From Azospirillaceae bacterium (GTDB taxonomy: Bacteria > Pseudomonadota > Alphaproteobacteria > Azospirillales > Azospirillaceae): a stretch of DNA of 64,000 nucleotides. The position numbers and the translations under genes were made by a program. Below, piece after piece: positions 18,161 through 28,387 of the stretch; within the stretch, counting starts at the first letter, position 1, and the number at the start of each line of letters is the position of its first letter. The notes below the pieces were generated by a model. The model was given only the letters and a program-made list of their open reading frames with translations, was not told the origin of the DNA and ran no database searches. The stretch is taken from NCBI GenBank assembly GCA_028283825.1, contig JAPWJW010000002.1, positions 685,001 to 749,000 of the forward strand. Direction: 5' to 3'.

Positions 18161-18877
18161 ATGGTGCAGGAAAATGGACTGTGGCGCCTGGTGGCGGAGG
18201 ATGTCGCCTGCGTGAAGGCGCGCGATCCCGCCGCCCGCCATCGCCTGGAAATCGTCCTGACCTATCCGGGCCTGCACGCCGTCATCCATCACCGGGTGGC
18301 GCATCGGCTGTGGCGCCGGGGCCTGCGGTTTCCGGCCCGCCTGCTGTCTTGGTTCGCGCGGCTGGTGACCAATGTCGACATCCACCCCGGCGCCCGCATC
18401 GGCCGGCGCTTTTTCATCGACCACGGCGCCGGCGTGGTGATCGGTGAGACGGCGGAGGTGGGGGACGACGTGACGCTCTATCACGGCGTCACCCTGGGTG
18501 GCACCAGCTGGTCGCCGGGCAAGCGCCATCCCACCATCGGATCCGGCGTGCTGATCGGCGCCGGGGCCAAGGTGCTGGGGCCCATCCGGATCGGTGCGGG
18601 CGCCCGCATCGGCGCCAATTCCGTGGTGGTGGAGGATGTGCCGCCGGAGATGACGGTGGTGGGCATACCCGGCCGGGTGGTGCGGGCACCCCGCCCCCGG
18701 CAGGGCGGTGCCGGCCGCATCGACCTGGACCACCATCTGATCCCCGATCCGGTGGGCGAGGCGCTGACCCTGATGCTGGACCGCATCGCCTTCCTGGAGG
18801 TGCGGTTGGCCCATGCGCAGGGCCGGCTTTCATATGAACCCGAACCAAGGGGCAGGGACCATGGGCGTGTTGGATGA
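18161..18877 (+). CDS. cysE: Serine O-acetyltransferase, nif-linked CysE
   Basis: A 238-residue left-handed beta-helix acetyltransferase that makes O-acetylserine for cysteine synthesis, supporting the sulfur demand of NifS. Hexapeptide repeats run through [25 protein letters not shown] and [19 protein letters not shown]-like segments, with the catalytic HG-type histidines ([14 protein letters not shown]). The ATG at 18161 has GGGAGG upstream; an earlier in-frame ATG overlaps nifV. The 3' end overlaps nifW. Confidence 0.92.
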   Translation: MVQENGLWRLVAEDVACVKARDPAARHRLEIVLTYPGLHAVIHHRVAHRLWRRGLRFPARLLSWFARLVTNVDIHPGARIGRRFFIDHGAGVVIGETAEVGDDVTLYHGVTLGGTSWSPGKRHPTIGSGVLIGAGAKVLGPIRIGAGARIGANSVVVEDVPPEMTVVGIPGRVVRAPRPRQGGAGRIDLDHHLIPDPVGEALTLMLDRIAFLEVRLAHAQGRLSYEPEPRGRDHGRVG

Positions 18878-19211
18878 GCTGTCGCGGCTGTCGTCGGCCG
18901 AGGATTTCTTCGTGTTCCTGGAGGTGCCGTTCGACGCCGCCGTTGTCCGCGTGGCGCGGCTGCACATCCTGCGCCGCATGGGGCAGTACCTGCGCGGCAG
19001 CGAGGCCGAGGACGCCTTCGCCGGCCGGGATGAGGCCGACATCCGTGTCCTGTGTCGCGGCCACCTGGAACAGGCCTACCAGGACTTCGTCGCCTCCACC
19101 CCCATCGCCGAGCGGCTGTTCAAGGTGCACCGCGACGCCGTGGCGCCCAAGCAGGCGGCGCCGAAACCCTTCGTGCCCCTGGCGGCGCTGGGCGGCGTGA
19201 AGGGGACGTGA
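18861..19211 (+). CDS. nifW: Nitrogenase-stabilising/protective protein NifW
   Basis: A 116-residue NifW, thought to help MoFe-protein assembly and protect it from oxygen. Diagnostic segments are [22 protein letters not shown] and [14 protein letters not shown]. The ATG at 18861 has a GGCAGGGA ribosome site and overlaps the end of cysE by 17 bp; an ATG nine codons upstream is possible. Confidence 0.93.
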   Translation: MGVLDELSRLSSAEDFFVFLEVPFDAAVVRVARLHILRRMGQYLRGSEAEDAFAGRDEADIRVLCRGHLEQAYQDFVASTPIAERLFKVHRDAVAPKQAAPKPFVPLAALGGVKGT

Positions 19212-19234
19212 CGGTGCGGAGACGACACAAAGCC

Positions 19235-19250
19235 TGTCGCCTATCCGACA
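19235..19250. promoter_or_regulatory. NifA upstream activator site
   Basis: TGTCG-N6-CGACA (exact TGT-N10-ACA) 73 bp upstream of the fixA -24 element, just after the nifW stop. Confidence 0.8.
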
Positions 19251-19323
19251 AAGTGGCGGTCCGCTGAAATCCAAACCTAGTCTGTTTCACGCAAATTCAA
19301 TGGCTTATCAGGTTCGCCCCGGT

Positions 19324-19339
19324 TGGCACGCCCCTTGCC
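19324..19339 (+). promoter_or_regulatory. Sigma54 promoter of fixABCX
   Basis: TGGCACG-N4-TTGCC with correct 12-bp spacing, 40 bp before fixA. Confidence 0.87.
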
Positions 19340-19378
19340 AATCTAAGGCTGTATCGCTCAAGGCAAAGGACCCCCGTG

Positions 19379-20233
19379 ATGCACATCGTCGTCTGCATGA
19401 AGCAGGTACCGGACAGCGCACAGATCCGCGTCCATCCGGTGACCAACACCATCATGCGCCAAGGGGTGCCCACCATCATCAACCCCTATGACCTGTTCGC
19501 GCTGGAGGAGGCGTTGCGCCTGCGCGACCGGCTGGGGGGCGAGGTGACGGTGCTGACCATGGGGCCGCCCATGGCGGAGGAGTCACTGCGCAAGGCGCTG
19601 ACCTTCGGGGCCGACCGCGCCGTCCTGCTGACCGACCGCGCCTTCGCCGGGTCCGACACCCTGGCCACCAGCTTCGCCCTGGCGGCGGCCCTGGCCAAGA
19701 TCGGGCAGGAGTTCGGGCCGGTGCCCATCGTCTTCACCGGCAAGCAGACCATCGACGGCGACACCGCCCAGGTGGGGCCGGGCATCGCCAAGCGCCTGGG
19801 CCTGAACCAGCTGACTTATGTGGCCCGCATCGCCGACCTGGATCCGGACGCCGGCACCATCACGGTGGAACGCCGGGCGGAGGGTGGCTTGCAGGTGCTG
19901 TCCACCCGCCTGCCGGTGCTGATCACCATGCTGGAGGGCGTGAACGAGATGCGCCGGGGCAGCCTGGACGACGCCTACCGCGCCGCCCGCGCCCAGGTGG
20001 TGCGGTGGAGTGCGGCCGACGCCGGCATCACTGAACTGGCCCGCTGCGGCCTGAAGGGATCGCCCACCATCGTGAAGAAGGTGTTCGCCCCCCAGGCGCG
20101 GGCGGAGAAGGTCCAGCAGGTGCCCACCGCCGACCGCGGCACCGATGAACTGGCGGTGGACGTCATGGCCGCGATCTTCCGCACGCGGCCGACGGTGGAA
20201 GAGGATCTGCTGCGCTTCGCCGCCGGCCAGTGA
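19379..20233 (+). CDS. fixA: FixA, electron-transfer flavoprotein beta subunit
   Basis: A 284-residue ETF-beta-type subunit. With FixB, FixC and FixX it forms a membrane-associated bifurcating complex that supplies low-potential electrons to nitrogenase. Family segments include [18 protein letters not shown] and [16 protein letters not shown]. An AAAGGA ribosome site precedes the ATG; a GTG directly before it is an alternative start. Confidence 0.97.
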   Translation: MHIVVCMKQVPDSAQIRVHPVTNTIMRQGVPTIINPYDLFALEEALRLRDRLGGEVTVLTMGPPMAEESLRKALTFGADRAVLLTDRAFAGSDTLATSFALAAALAKIGQEFGPVPIVFTGKQTIDGDTAQVGPGIAKRLGLNQLTYVARIADLDPDAGTITVERRAEGGLQVLSTRLPVLITMLEGVNEMRRGSLDDAYRAARAQVVRWSAADAGITELARCGLKGSPTIVKKVFAPQARAEKVQQVPTADRGTDELAVDVMAAIFRTRPTVEEDLLRFAAGQ

Positions 20234-20247
20234 GAGGAGATCAAACG

Positions 20248-21351
20248 ATGACCGACGCACCCAACACCAACGCCCCTCGGCCCGCCGCCGGCCGGGCCGG
20301 CACCCGGCGGGAGCTGCCCGAACATTTCAAGGCCTACAAGCACGTCTGGGTCGCGGTCGAATGCGAACACGGCATCGTCCACCCGGTGTCCCTGGAACTG
20401 CTGGGGGAGGGGCGCAAGCTGGCCGACAAGCGCGGGGTGGAGCTGGCGGGCGTGGTGCTGGCCGGGGATGAACTGACGGCGGCCACCACGGCGGCGGCGG
20501 CGTTCGAGCATGGCGCCGATCTGGTCTACACCGTGACCGACCCTATCCTGGCCCATTACCGCAATGAGACCTACACCCGGGCCCTGACCGACCTGGTGAA
20601 CACCCACAAGCCGGAAATCCTGCTGCTGGGCGCCACCAATCTGGGCCGCGACCTGGCGGGGTCGGTCGCCACCACCCTGCAGACCGGCCTGACGGCTGAT
20701 TGCACGGAATTGGCGATTGATGACGAAGGCTCGCTGGCCGCCACCCGGCCGACCTTCGGCGGGTCCTTGCTGTGCACCATCCTGACCCTGAACTACCGGC
20801 CCCAGATGGCGACCGTGCGGCCCCGTGTGATGTCGCTGCCCCCGCGTGAGCCGGGGCGCTGGGGCCGCATCGTGGAACAGCCGCTGGCCCTGGCGGAGGA
20901 GGACGTGGTCACCAAGGTGCTGCGCTTCATCGCCGACCGTGAAAGCGACAAGGCGCAGCTGGCCTACGCCGACATCGTGGTCGCCGGTGGCCTGGGCCTG
21001 CGCTCGGCGGAGAATTTCCAACTGGTGCGGGCGCTGGCGGAGGTGCTGGGCGGCGACTACGGCGGGTCGCGCCCTCTGGTGCAGAAGGGCTGGATCACGG
21101 CGGACCGCCAGATCGGCCAGACCGGCAAGACCATCCGGCCCAAGCTGTACATCGCCGCCGGCATCTCCGGCGCCATCCAGCACCGTGTGGGGGTGGAGGG
21201 GGCGGACACCATCGTCGCCATCAATACCGACCCCAACGCCCCCATCTTCGAATTCGCCCATCTGGGCGTGGTGGCGGACGCCATCGAACTGTTGCCCGCC
21301 CTGACGCGGGCCTTCCAGGCGCACCTGTCGGTGAACCGCCTTGCCGGCTGA
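20248..21351 (+). CDS. fixB: FixB, electron-transfer flavoprotein alpha subunit
   Basis: A 367-residue ETF-alpha subunit that binds FAD in its C-terminal domain ([39 protein letters not shown] and the late [14 protein letters not shown]). The start is the ATG after a GAGAGGAG ribosome site, 14 bp after fixA. It is the partner of FixA in the FixABCX bifurcase. Confidence 0.97.
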   Translation: MTDAPNTNAPRPAAGRAGTRRELPEHFKAYKHVWVAVECEHGIVHPVSLELLGEGRKLADKRGVELAGVVLAGDELTAATTAAAAFEHGADLVYTVTDPILAHYRNETYTRALTDLVNTHKPEILLLGATNLGRDLAGSVATTLQTGLTADCTELAIDDEGSLAATRPTFGGSLLCTILTLNYRPQMATVRPRVMSLPPREPGRWGRIVEQPLALAEEDVVTKVLRFIADRESDKAQLAYADIVVAGGLGLRSAENFQLVRALAEVLGGDYGGSRPLVQKGWITADRQIGQTGKTIRPKLYIAAGISGAIQHRVGVEGADTIVAINTDPNAPIFEFAHLGVVADAIELLPALTRAFQAHLSVNRLAG

Positions 21352-21363
21352 AGGAGGCCCCCG

Positions 21364-22668
21364 ATGATCAAGGACAAGTTCGACGCCATCGTGGTGGGGG
21401 CCGGCCCGTCCGGCAACGCCGCCGCCTATACCATGGCGAAGCAGGGGCTGAAGGTCCTGCAATTGGAGCGCGGGGAATATCCCGGGTCCAAGAACGTGCA
21501 GGGCGCCATCCTCTACGCCGACGCCCTGGAAAAGATCATCCCCGATTTCCGCGAGGATGCGCCGCTGGAACGCCATGTGATCGAACAGCGGCTGTGGACC
21601 ATGGACGACACCTCCTACGTCGGCATGCATTACCGCTCCGACGACTTCAATGAGGAAAACCCCAACCGCTACACCATCATCCGCGCCCAGTTCGACAAAT
21701 GGTTCAGCGGCAAGGTGCGCGAGGCCGGCGTCGTCCTGCTGTGCGAGACGACGGTGACGGAACTGCTGCGCGACCCGCAGGGCCGGGTGATCGGCGTGCG
21801 CACCGACCGCGAGGGTGGCACCGCCTTCGCCGACATCGTCATCCTGGGCGAAGGCGTCAACGGCCTGGTGGGCCAGCGCTCCGGCCTGCGGCCCGAGCTG
21901 AAGCCGGACACGGTAGCCCTGGCGGTGAAGGAGATGCACTTCCTGCCGCGTGAGGTGATCGAAAGCCGCTTCAACCTGACGGGTAACGAGGGCGTGGTGA
22001 TCGAGGCCATGGGCACCATCACCGACGGCATGACCGGCACCGGCTTCATCTACACCAACCAGGAATCCATTTCGATCGGCATCGGCTGCATCGTGTCGGA
22101 CTTCGCGGAAAGCGGGCGCACGCCCTATGGCCTGCTGGAGGCGTTCAAGCGCCACCCCAGCGTCCGCCCCCTGCTGGAGGGGTCGGAATGCAAGGAGTAC
22201 GCGGCCCATCTGATCCCCGAAGGCGGCTACAACGCCATGCCGCAGCTGTTCGGCGACGGCTGGATTGTGGTGGGCGACGCCGGCCAGTTCGTCAACGCCG
22301 TGCACCGTGAAGGCTCCAACCTCGCCATGACCACCGGCCGCATCGCCGGTGAGACGGTGGTGTGGCTGAAGCGGCGGCGTGAGGTGGCGAGCGAGGCCAA
22401 TTTGGCCGAATACCAGCGCCGGCTGGAGGCGACCTTCGTCATGAAGGATTTGAGGAAATACCGGCGCATCCCCGATTTCCTGCACCGCAACAAGCAGATC
22501 TTCGGGACATATCCCCGGCTGCTGACCGCCGCCGCCCAGACATGGTTCCGGGTGGACGGCGTCGATAAGCGGGCCAAGGAAAAACAAATCTTCCAAGCGT
22601 TCCGCAACGGCCGGAGCCTGCCCGGCCTGATCGGCGACGCCTTCAAGCTGGCGAGGTCATGGCGATGA
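21364..22668 (+). CDS. fixC: FixC, flavoprotein-ubiquinone oxidoreductase
   Basis: A 434-residue FAD protein of the ETF-quinone oxidoreductase type, with a dinucleotide-binding fold at the N terminus ([19 protein letters not shown]) and the [23 protein letters not shown]-contact block. It passes the high-potential branch of the electrons to quinone. It starts 12 bp after fixB, and fixX overlaps its end by 10 bp. Confidence 0.97.
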   Translation: MIKDKFDAIVVGAGPSGNAAAYTMAKQGLKVLQLERGEYPGSKNVQGAILYADALEKIIPDFREDAPLERHVIEQRLWTMDDTSYVGMHYRSDDFNEENPNRYTIIRAQFDKWFSGKVREAGVVLLCETTVTELLRDPQGRVIGVRTDREGGTAFADIVILGEGVNGLVGQRSGLRPELKPDTVALAVKEMHFLPREVIESRFNLTGNEGVVIEAMGTITDGMTGTGFIYTNQESISIGIGCIVSDFAESGRTPYGLLEAFKRHPSVRPLLEGSECKEYAAHLIPEGGYNAMPQLFGDGWIVVGDAGQFVNAVHREGSNLAMTTGRIAGETVVWLKRRREVASEANLAEYQRRLEATFVMKDLRKYRRIPDFLHRNKQIFGTYPRLLTAAAQTWFRVDGVDKRAKEKQIFQAFRNGRSLPGLIGDAFKLARSWR

Positions 22669-22991
22669 TGAACACGACTGAAGTGGGGGGCGGCACCCCC
22701 GGCGTTCCCCCGGTGAAGGTGGAGGAACGCCTGTTCCAGAACCGCTACCTGGTGGATGCCGGGCGGCCGCACATCAAGATCAAGGCCCACACCACGCCGT
22801 CCAAGGCGCTGCTGGCCTTGACCCACCTGTGCCCCGCCGGCTGCTACAGCCAGAACGACAAGGGGCAGGTGGAGGCGGTGGTGGACGGCTGCGTGGAATG
22901 CGGCACCTGCCGCGTGCTGACCGCCAAGACGGGGGAGGTGGAATGGAACTACCCCCGGGGCGGCTTCGGCGTGCTGTTCAAGTTCGGCTGA
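22659..22991 (+). CDS. fixX: FixX ferredoxin-like protein
   Basis: A 110-residue ferredoxin-like subunit with HLCPAGCY and CVECGTCR cysteine groups for 4Fe-4S binding, the Fe-S part of the FixABCX complex. The first ATG overlaps fixC by 10 bp; ATGs two and three codons later are alternatives. Its stop shares a base with the modD start (TGATG). Confidence 0.95.
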   Translation: MAMMNTTEVGGGTPGVPPVKVEERLFQNRYLVDAGRPHIKIKAHTTPSKALLALTHLCPAGCYSQNDKGQVEAVVDGCVECGTCRVLTAKTGEVEWNYPRGGFGVLFKFG

Positions 22992-23854
22992 TGGGGATGG
23001 ATGACTTCCTGCCGCTGGCGGAAGAGGCCATCGAACGCCTGCTGGAAGAGGATCTGCGCTTCGGCGACCTGACCACCCGGGCCCTGGGGATTGGTGGACG
23101 GCCGGGCACCATGCGTTTCCGGGCCCGCGACGCCCTGGTCCTGTCCGGGGTGGAGGAGGCGGCACGCCTGCTGGGACGCCTGGGTGCTGCCGTCACCCTG
23201 GCCATGCCCGCCGGCGGCCGTTATGAGCCCGGGGCGCCCTTGCTGGAGGCCACCGGCAGTGCCGCCGCCCTGCACGCCGGCTGGAAGGTGGCGCAGACCC
23301 TGATGGAATGGGCCTCGGGCCTGGCCAGCGACACCCGCGCCATCGTCGATGCGGCACGGGCCGTCAATCCTGACATCGCCGTGCTGTGCACCCGCAAGTC
23401 GGTGCCCTACACCCGCCAGCTGGCCGTGAAGGCGGTGCTGGCGGGCGGTGGCGGTATCCACCGCCTGGGCCTGTCCGACACCATCCTGCTGTTCCCCGAA
23501 CACCGCGCCTTCCTCGACCCGCCAGACGATCTGGGGGCCGCCATCGCCCGGCTGAAACGATCGGTGCCGGAGCGCGCGGTGATGGTGGAGGTGACCAGCG
23601 AGGCCGACGCCCTGGCCGCCGTCGCCGCCCATGCGGATGTCATCCAGCTGGAGAAGTTTTCGCCTGACGCGGTGGCGCGGCTGGTGGCCCGGGTGGACCG
23701 CCGTCCCGACGGCCGGCCGGTCATCGCCGCGGCCGGCGGCGTCAACGCCCAGAACGCTGCCGCATATGCGAAGGCGGGCGCCGATACCTTGGTCACGTCT
23801 TCGCCATTCTTCGCCAGGCCGCGTGATATACAGGTAAATATAACGCCCTTGTGA
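22991..23854 (+). CDS. modD: ModD, NadC-like molybdenum-utilisation protein
   Basis: A 287-residue homologue of nicotinate-nucleotide pyrophosphorylase (quinolinate phosphoribosyltransferase fold). The RFGDLTTRALGI, GWKVAQTLMEWASG and TRKSVPYTRQLAVKAVLAGG blocks place it in the ModD branch, usually linked with molybdate transport rather than NAD synthesis. It overlaps fixX by one base, so it is the last gene of the fix operon. The substrate is unknown. Confidence 0.82.
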   Translation: MGMDDFLPLAEEAIERLLEEDLRFGDLTTRALGIGGRPGTMRFRARDALVLSGVEEAARLLGRLGAAVTLAMPAGGRYEPGAPLLEATGSAAALHAGWKVAQTLMEWASGLASDTRAIVDAARAVNPDIAVLCTRKSVPYTRQLAVKAVLAGGGGIHRLGLSDTILLFPEHRAFLDPPDDLGAAIARLKRSVPERAVMVEVTSEADALAAVAAHADVIQLEKFSPDAVARLVARVDRRPDGRPVIAAAGGVNAQNAAAYAKAGADTLVTSSPFFARPRDIQVNITPL

Positions 23855-23871
23855 ATCAGAAGGATTCGCAA
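23849..23871 (+). terminator. Weak hairpin at the end of the fix operon
   Basis: A 9-bp stem with one G-T pair and a 5-base loop (23849-23857 with 23863-23871) straddles the modD stop. There is no T run, so it may be a weak terminator or an RNA 3'-end stabiliser before nifA. The rest of the 187-bp gap to nifA holds no clear sigma54 promoter. Confidence 0.35.
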
Positions 23872-24041
23872 CAGTAGTTCGGTGAACGAACATAGTATTT
23901 GGTTGAATTTTATGTTGCGAATTCACTTGCGGTCTCGTGTTGCGCCTGCGAAGCTTGCCTGCAGGTACTTGACTGGACTGGCAGTTGGCGGGGGCCGCGC
24001 CGCCGCATCGGTAGGCCTCGAGACACGAAAGGATTCGTGCG

Positions 24042-25817
24042 ATGCCTATGACTGGTTCCGCCTCTCACGCGTCCGTGACGCCTGGTCCGCCCCCGCAGGC
24101 GGTCCATCGGTCGCGGCCTGGCGAATTCTCCTCCCGTGCGGAAATCGCCCTGCACGGGGTTTATGAGATATCCAAGATCCTGGCGGTGCCCACCCGCCTG
24201 GAAACGACGCTGTCCAATGTCCTGGCGCTGCTGTCCAGTTTCCTGGAAATGCACCACGGCATCATCGCCCTGCTGGGCGACGACGGCTCCCCCCAGGTGG
24301 TGGTGGGCCTGGGCTGGACGGAGAAGAATGCCAAAAGCCATTTCGACCGGTTGCCCGAACGCGCCATCGGCCAGATCGTCACCACCCAGATGCCGGTGGT
24401 GGTGGAGAACGTGGCCGACCACCCCCTGTTCGTCGACTGGTCGGCGGCAGAATGGGGCGGGGACGCCCGTGTCTCTTTCGTCGGCGTGCCCATCAAGGAA
24501 CGGGACCGGGTGATCGGCACCCTGACCCTGGACCGCACCTGGGACGGGCAGGCGACCTTCCGCCTGGATGAGGATGTGCGTTTCCTGGTGATGATCGCCA
24601 ACCTGGTGGGCCAGACCGTGCGCCTGCACGATTTGATCGGCCGCGACCGCGACCGGCTGATGAGCACGCAGCGCCGCCTGGAAAAGGAACTGTCGGCAAC
24701 GGCGCGCCCGGAACGCGAGGTCCGGCCCCAAGGCATCGTCGGCAACAGCCCGGCCATCCGCTCGGTGATCGATAAGATCAAGATCGTGGCACGCAGCCAT
24801 TCCACCGTGCTGCTGCGCGGGGAATCCGGCACCGGCAAGGAACTGTTCGCGCGGGCGACGCACGATCTGTCGCCACGCAGCAACGGCCCCTTCGTCAAGC
24901 TGAACTGTGCCGCCTTGCCCGAAAGCATGCTGGAGTCCGAGCTGTTCGGGCATGAGAAGGGGGCGTTCACCGGGGCGCTGGCCCAGCGCAAGGGCCGGTT
25001 CGAACTGGCGCACGGCGGCACCCTGTTCCTGGATGAGATCGGGGAGATTTCACCCGCCTTCCAGGCCAAGCTGCTGCGTGTCTTGCAGGAGGGGGAGTTT
25101 GAGCGGGTGGGCGGCTCGCGCACCCTGAAGGTGGACGTGCGCCTGGTGGCCGCCACCAACAGGAACCTGGAGGATGCCGTGGCGCGGGGGGAGTTCCGCG
25201 CCGACCTTTATTACCGCATCAACGTGGTTTCCATCTTCCTGCCGGCGGTGCGCGACCGGCGGGAGGACATCACCCTGCTGGCCTGTGAATTCCTGAAGCG
25301 CTTCAACACCGAACACGGCACCCGCAAAAGCCTGACCGCGTCGGCCTATGCCGTGCTGGAAAGCTGTTACTTCCCCGGCAACGTGCGGGAACTGGAAAAC
25401 TGCGTGCGCCGCACCGCCACCCTGTCGCGCGAATCCGGCATCATCGCCGACGACTTCGCCTGCCGGCATGACGAGTGCCTGTCCGCCACCCTGTGGAAGG
25501 GCGCCATCGGGCCGGGCAGCGCGTTCAAGATCATGTCGCGGCCCACGGCGCCCACGCCGCTGGCGCCGCTGTCCCCACCCCGGCAACCGGCGCCGGCCAC
25601 CGAGGAGGAGGAGGGCGACGACCGGGCCCTTCCCTGTCCGCAGGCGGGAACCTGCGCGGTGGCGCAAGGGGACGGCTTGTCCGAACGCGAACGCCTGATC
25701 CAGGCGATGGAGACGGCGGGCTGGGTGCAGGCCAAGGCGGCGCGGCTGCTGAACCTGACACCGCGCCAGGTTGGCTACGCCCTGATCAAGCACAATATAC
25801 CGGTGAAGAGATTCTGA
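24042..25817 (+). CDS. nifA: NifA, oxygen-sensitive sigma54 activator
   Basis: A 591-residue enhancer-binding protein: GAF domain (about 45-190), AAA+ domain (about 230-465) with Walker A GESGTGKE, the sigma54-contact GAFTGA and Walker B LFLDEIGEI, a long Pro/Ala-rich linker, and a Fis-type HTH at the C terminus (QAKAARLLNLTPRQVGYAL). The cysteines C-x11-C-x19-C-x4-C across the AAA+ end and linker are the hallmark of alphaproteobacterial NifA that is inactivated by oxygen. It should act at the TGT-N10-ACA sites listed here. No NifA-type promoter is seen in front of it. Confidence 0.98.
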   Translation: MPMTGSASHASVTPGPPPQAVHRSRPGEFSSRAEIALHGVYEISKILAVPTRLETTLSNVLALLSSFLEMHHGIIALLGDDGSPQVVVGLGWTEKNAKSHFDRLPERAIGQIVTTQMPVVVENVADHPLFVDWSAAEWGGDARVSFVGVPIKERDRVIGTLTLDRTWDGQATFRLDEDVRFLVMIANLVGQTVRLHDLIGRDRDRLMSTQRRLEKELSATARPEREVRPQGIVGNSPAIRSVIDKIKIVARSHSTVLLRGESGTGKELFARATHDLSPRSNGPFVKLNCAALPESMLESELFGHEKGAFTGALAQRKGRFELAHGGTLFLDEIGEISPAFQAKLLRVLQEGEFERVGGSRTLKVDVRLVAATNRNLEDAVARGEFRADLYYRINVVSIFLPAVRDRREDITLLACEFLKRFNTEHGTRKSLTASAYAVLESCYFPGNVRELENCVRRTATLSRESGIIADDFACRHDECLSATLWKGAIGPGSAFKIMSRPTAPTPLAPLSPPRQPAPATEEEEGDDRALPCPQAGTCAVAQGDGLSERERLIQAMETAGWVQAKAARLLNLTPRQVGYALIKHNIPVKRF

Positions 25818-25886
25818 ATTCCCGCCAAGACCAGGAGCGGGTGCCTTGTGGTCCGCCAGGACCGCTGACTGTAGGACGAGACAGGA

Positions 25887-26096
25887 ATGAAGCTGAGCGC
25901 GCGCAACGTCATCGCCGGCAAGGTCGTGGCCGTCACCAAGGGGGTGACCACCGCCCATGTGAAGATCGAGATCGCCAGCGGTCGCATCATCACCTCATCG
26001 ATCACCAATGAGGCGGTCGACGACCTGGACCTCAAGGTGGGCGACGCCGTCTCCGCCATCATCAAGTCATCCGACGTGGTGATCGGCAAGGAGTGA
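25887..26096 (+). CDS. mop: Molbindin (mono-Mop, TOBE domain)
   Basis: A 69-residue single TOBE/Mop-domain protein (MKLSARNVIAGKVVAVTKG, then AIIKSSDVVIGKE at the end). Molbindins store or buffer molybdate as ring-shaped oligomers. The gene follows nifA by 69 bp, fitting a role in molybdenum supply for FeMo-co. The ATG lies after an AGGACGAGACAGG stretch. Confidence 0.93.
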   Translation: MKLSARNVIAGKVVAVTKGVTTAHVKIEIASGRIITSSITNEAVDDLDLKVGDAVSAIIKSSDVVIGKE

Positions 26097-26707
26097 TGGG
26101 GCTGGGGCACGGGTGTCCGCCGATGTCGTCGGGCAAGGGCTCTGGTGCGGGTCTGCCCGCGCGCAGCTTCACGCTTCAAAGGTGATTCCACCTTTCGCAA
26201 TCTGCCCCAATGGGCCGCGGCAAAATAAAGCGTCGCGGCCCTTTCACCGGGTTTCGCCGAGGGGGGAATCCGGGTGGGGCAATGTGGCCGTCGCCAACGG
26301 GGCGGCCGTTTCCATGATGTGGATACGGCGCGCGCGATAACCTGCGGCCTCGGTTTCAAACTGCCGATCGGGGCAGGGGCAGCAACCCATCCCTAAGTGT
26401 CTGGGGCGCCCGCCAGGGGCAGCCCGGCGGCACGTGCACCTTGCAATCAAGGCGCGAAAAATGTTCATCCGTCCGGATAATTTCTCCCCATATTGCGCAT
26501 TCTTCTTGCCGGATGGCGGGGGGCACGGTCCCGTGGGGACAGGCCATTTCGACCGATATTTAACAATATTGCAACCAATAATGTAATCTTTGGTATATGA
26601 TCAGACAAATGAAATATACCTGTAATATATAACTCAACCTTGACGGGATGATAAATTCCATCTTTAATTATACTCCCTTTGGTTGATCAAGTGGGCGAGG
26701 GTGTGTG
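26097..26707. other. 611-bp gap, changing from GC-rich to AT-rich
   Basis: I find no convincing gene, RNA or repeat in this gap. The first 400 bp are GC-rich. From about 26,550 the sequence becomes strongly AT-rich (for example TTTAACAATATTGC and TATAACTCAACC) and continues so into the FHA gene. This composition break probably marks one edge of an acquired segment. Confidence 0.5.
26640..26668 (+). promoter_or_regulatory. Candidate sigma70-type promoter for FHA cassette
   Basis: TTGACG, a 17-bp spacer and TTTAAT resemble -35/-10 elements, 40 bp before the FHA-protease ATG (ribosome site GAGGG). There is no -24/-12 pattern, so the cassette seems independent of NifA. Confidence 0.35.
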
Positions 26708-28387
26708 ATGTCTGCTCAGGTTGTGATCCGTATCCTCTCCGGTGCGCGGAAGGGGCAGGTGGAAACCATCCCTTTGGTTGCCAAGGCTCAGATATCTCTC
26801 GGGCGTGGGCCCGGGAACACGGTTGCGTTCGACGCCGACGCGGATGCTTCCGTCAGCCGTCAGCATGCAAAAATTTCGATTGATGATGCGGCGGGGGAGT
26901 TCCGGCTGTCTGACGAGGGAAGCACGCATGGCACCTTCGTCAACGGACAAAAGATCACGGGGCCTACGCTTCTCGAAATAGGGGACGAAATAGCCCTCGG
27001 GCCGCAGACAAATATAATATTTGATGTGAACCCACGCCCTGAAGGATACGTGGCCAGGACGAAGGCCCTGAAAACGGTGAATGTATCGGCAAAAAAGACC
27101 ACTATAATTGATACGACACCCGAGCAAAAACCAGCACAGGTTGCCGATTCTGTTTATGCAAAAGTAAATATAGGAAGCAGAGCGAACTATAATTACGGAT
27201 CAAAGAGGATTAATTTTAAGATTATTTTTGCTGGCATCGTGGTTGTGCTGGTTGGAGTATCTGGTTTCATATTTTACAAAATAAACTCAGCATCAAACGT
27301 TGAGAAGGTAACTCAGCACGTGGATGACGTGCCGGTTGAATTAAGTACGCAACAGGTTGCCGAAAAATATAGTAAGTCGACGGTATATGTTGGTGTTAAA
27401 TGGCGCCTGTTTGATAAGGTCACCGGAAAGCCGGTATTCCATAAGTACCTGCCGGTTGGTAACGGTAACAAGGTTCCACTATATGTCACTTTAAAAGATT
27501 TGGGGGTGGTTCCTTGGTTGACGACTGATGACAATGAAGGAATTAATGAACCTATTGGATTCGAAGGAAGCGGAAGCGGTTTTGTTATCAGTCCTGAAGG
27601 GCAGATAATCACAAATAAGCACGTCGCCGCGGGGTGGATGATTCGTTACGATAATGTTCCGCCATTGGGGTACATAGTACTGCCCAATGTTACGCTGCTG
27701 AAAATAATAAAAGACCTTAAAGAGGAAAGATTCTTTCATCCAGATCAATCGCCTGCGACCAAGCAGCTGAGAAGCTGGATCCCAGGAAACGGTGGAGTAC
27801 TATTCGAGGCGAATAGGACCATTGTCGTCGGTAATGATATTCGGGAGTTTTCGGGGCGAAATGAGGAACTGTTCATCCAGTTCCCAGGATCGAAGCAACA
27901 GCATGTGGCGTTGCTGGAACATTTTGCCTCTGACGCTGACGTGGCCATGATTCGTATTTCCCAGACAGCGGGGGCTTATTCGCCTCTGGTTCTGGCGCGG
28001 GCGGATGATGTCCAGCTTGGCCAGAAAATCGTGGTTCTTGGATATCCTGGAATATCGCAGAAGATAATACAAATAAGAACAACAAATACTGAAGCTGGTG
28101 CTGCCCATACAGAGTATTCATATATACATGAACCGACAATAACGGATGGTGTGATCGCAAATCTGGGATTGTCCGGCCAATCCGTCACCCAGGGTGAGAT
28201 GGTTGGAACAGTTGGAGATGTGTATCAGTTGACGGTTTTAGCGACGGGTCATGGGAATAGCGGCGGTCCTGTATTAAATTCCCAAGGTGAGGTTGTTGGA
28301 ATATTTACTTATTCAGATTCTAATAATGGAGAGCGCGTCACGTACGCAGTTCCAATTAAATATGCGCGCCAATTATTCAATAAATGA
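26708..28387 (+). CDS. FHA domain-transmembrane-trypsin-like serine protease
   Basis: A 559-residue protein. An N-terminal FHA phosphothreonine-binding domain (about 3-95; LGRGPGNTV, VSRQHAKI, STHGTFVNG) is followed by a linker, one transmembrane helix (about 171-192) and a trypsin/DegP-like protease domain outside the membrane. The triad is visible: His305 in TNKHVAAG, Asp411 in DADVAMI and Ser518 in GHGNSGGP. The FHA part would be cytoplasmic, so it may read phosphorylation by the kinase two genes on and control proteolysis in the periplasm (inference). Codon use is AT-rich, unlike the neighbours. The stop overlaps the phosphatase start (ATGA). Confidence 0.88.
   Translation: MSAQVVIRILSGARKGQVETIPLVAKAQISLGRGPGNTVAFDADADASVSRQHAKISIDDAAGEFRLSDEGSTHGTFVNGQKITGPTLLEIGDEIALGPQTNIIFDVNPRPEGYVARTKALKTVNVSAKKTTIIDTTPEQKPAQVADSVYAKVNIGSRANYNYGSKRINFKIIFAGIVVVLVGVSGFIFYKINSASNVEKVTQHVDDVPVELSTQQVAEKYSKSTVYVGVKWRLFDKVTGKPVFHKYLPVGNGNKVPLYVTLKDLGVVPWLTTDDNEGINEPIGFEGSGSGFVISPEGQIITNKHVAAGWMIRYDNVPPLGYIVLPNVTLLKIIKDLKEERFFHPDQSPATKQLRSWIPGNGGVLFEANRTIVVGNDIREFSGRNEELFIQFPGSKQQHVALLEHFASDADVAMIRISQTAGAYSPLVLARADDVQLGQKIVVLGYPGISQKIIQIRTTNTEAGAAHTEYSYIHEPTITDGVIANLGLSGQSVTQGEMVGTVGDVYQLTVLATGHGNSGGPVLNSQGEVVGIFTYSDSNNGERVTYAVPIKYARQLFNK

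Noticed and set aside
19975-22596. 873-codon minus-strand frame opposite fixA-fixC
   Set aside because: Antisense shadow of the fix genes, open only because of high GC.
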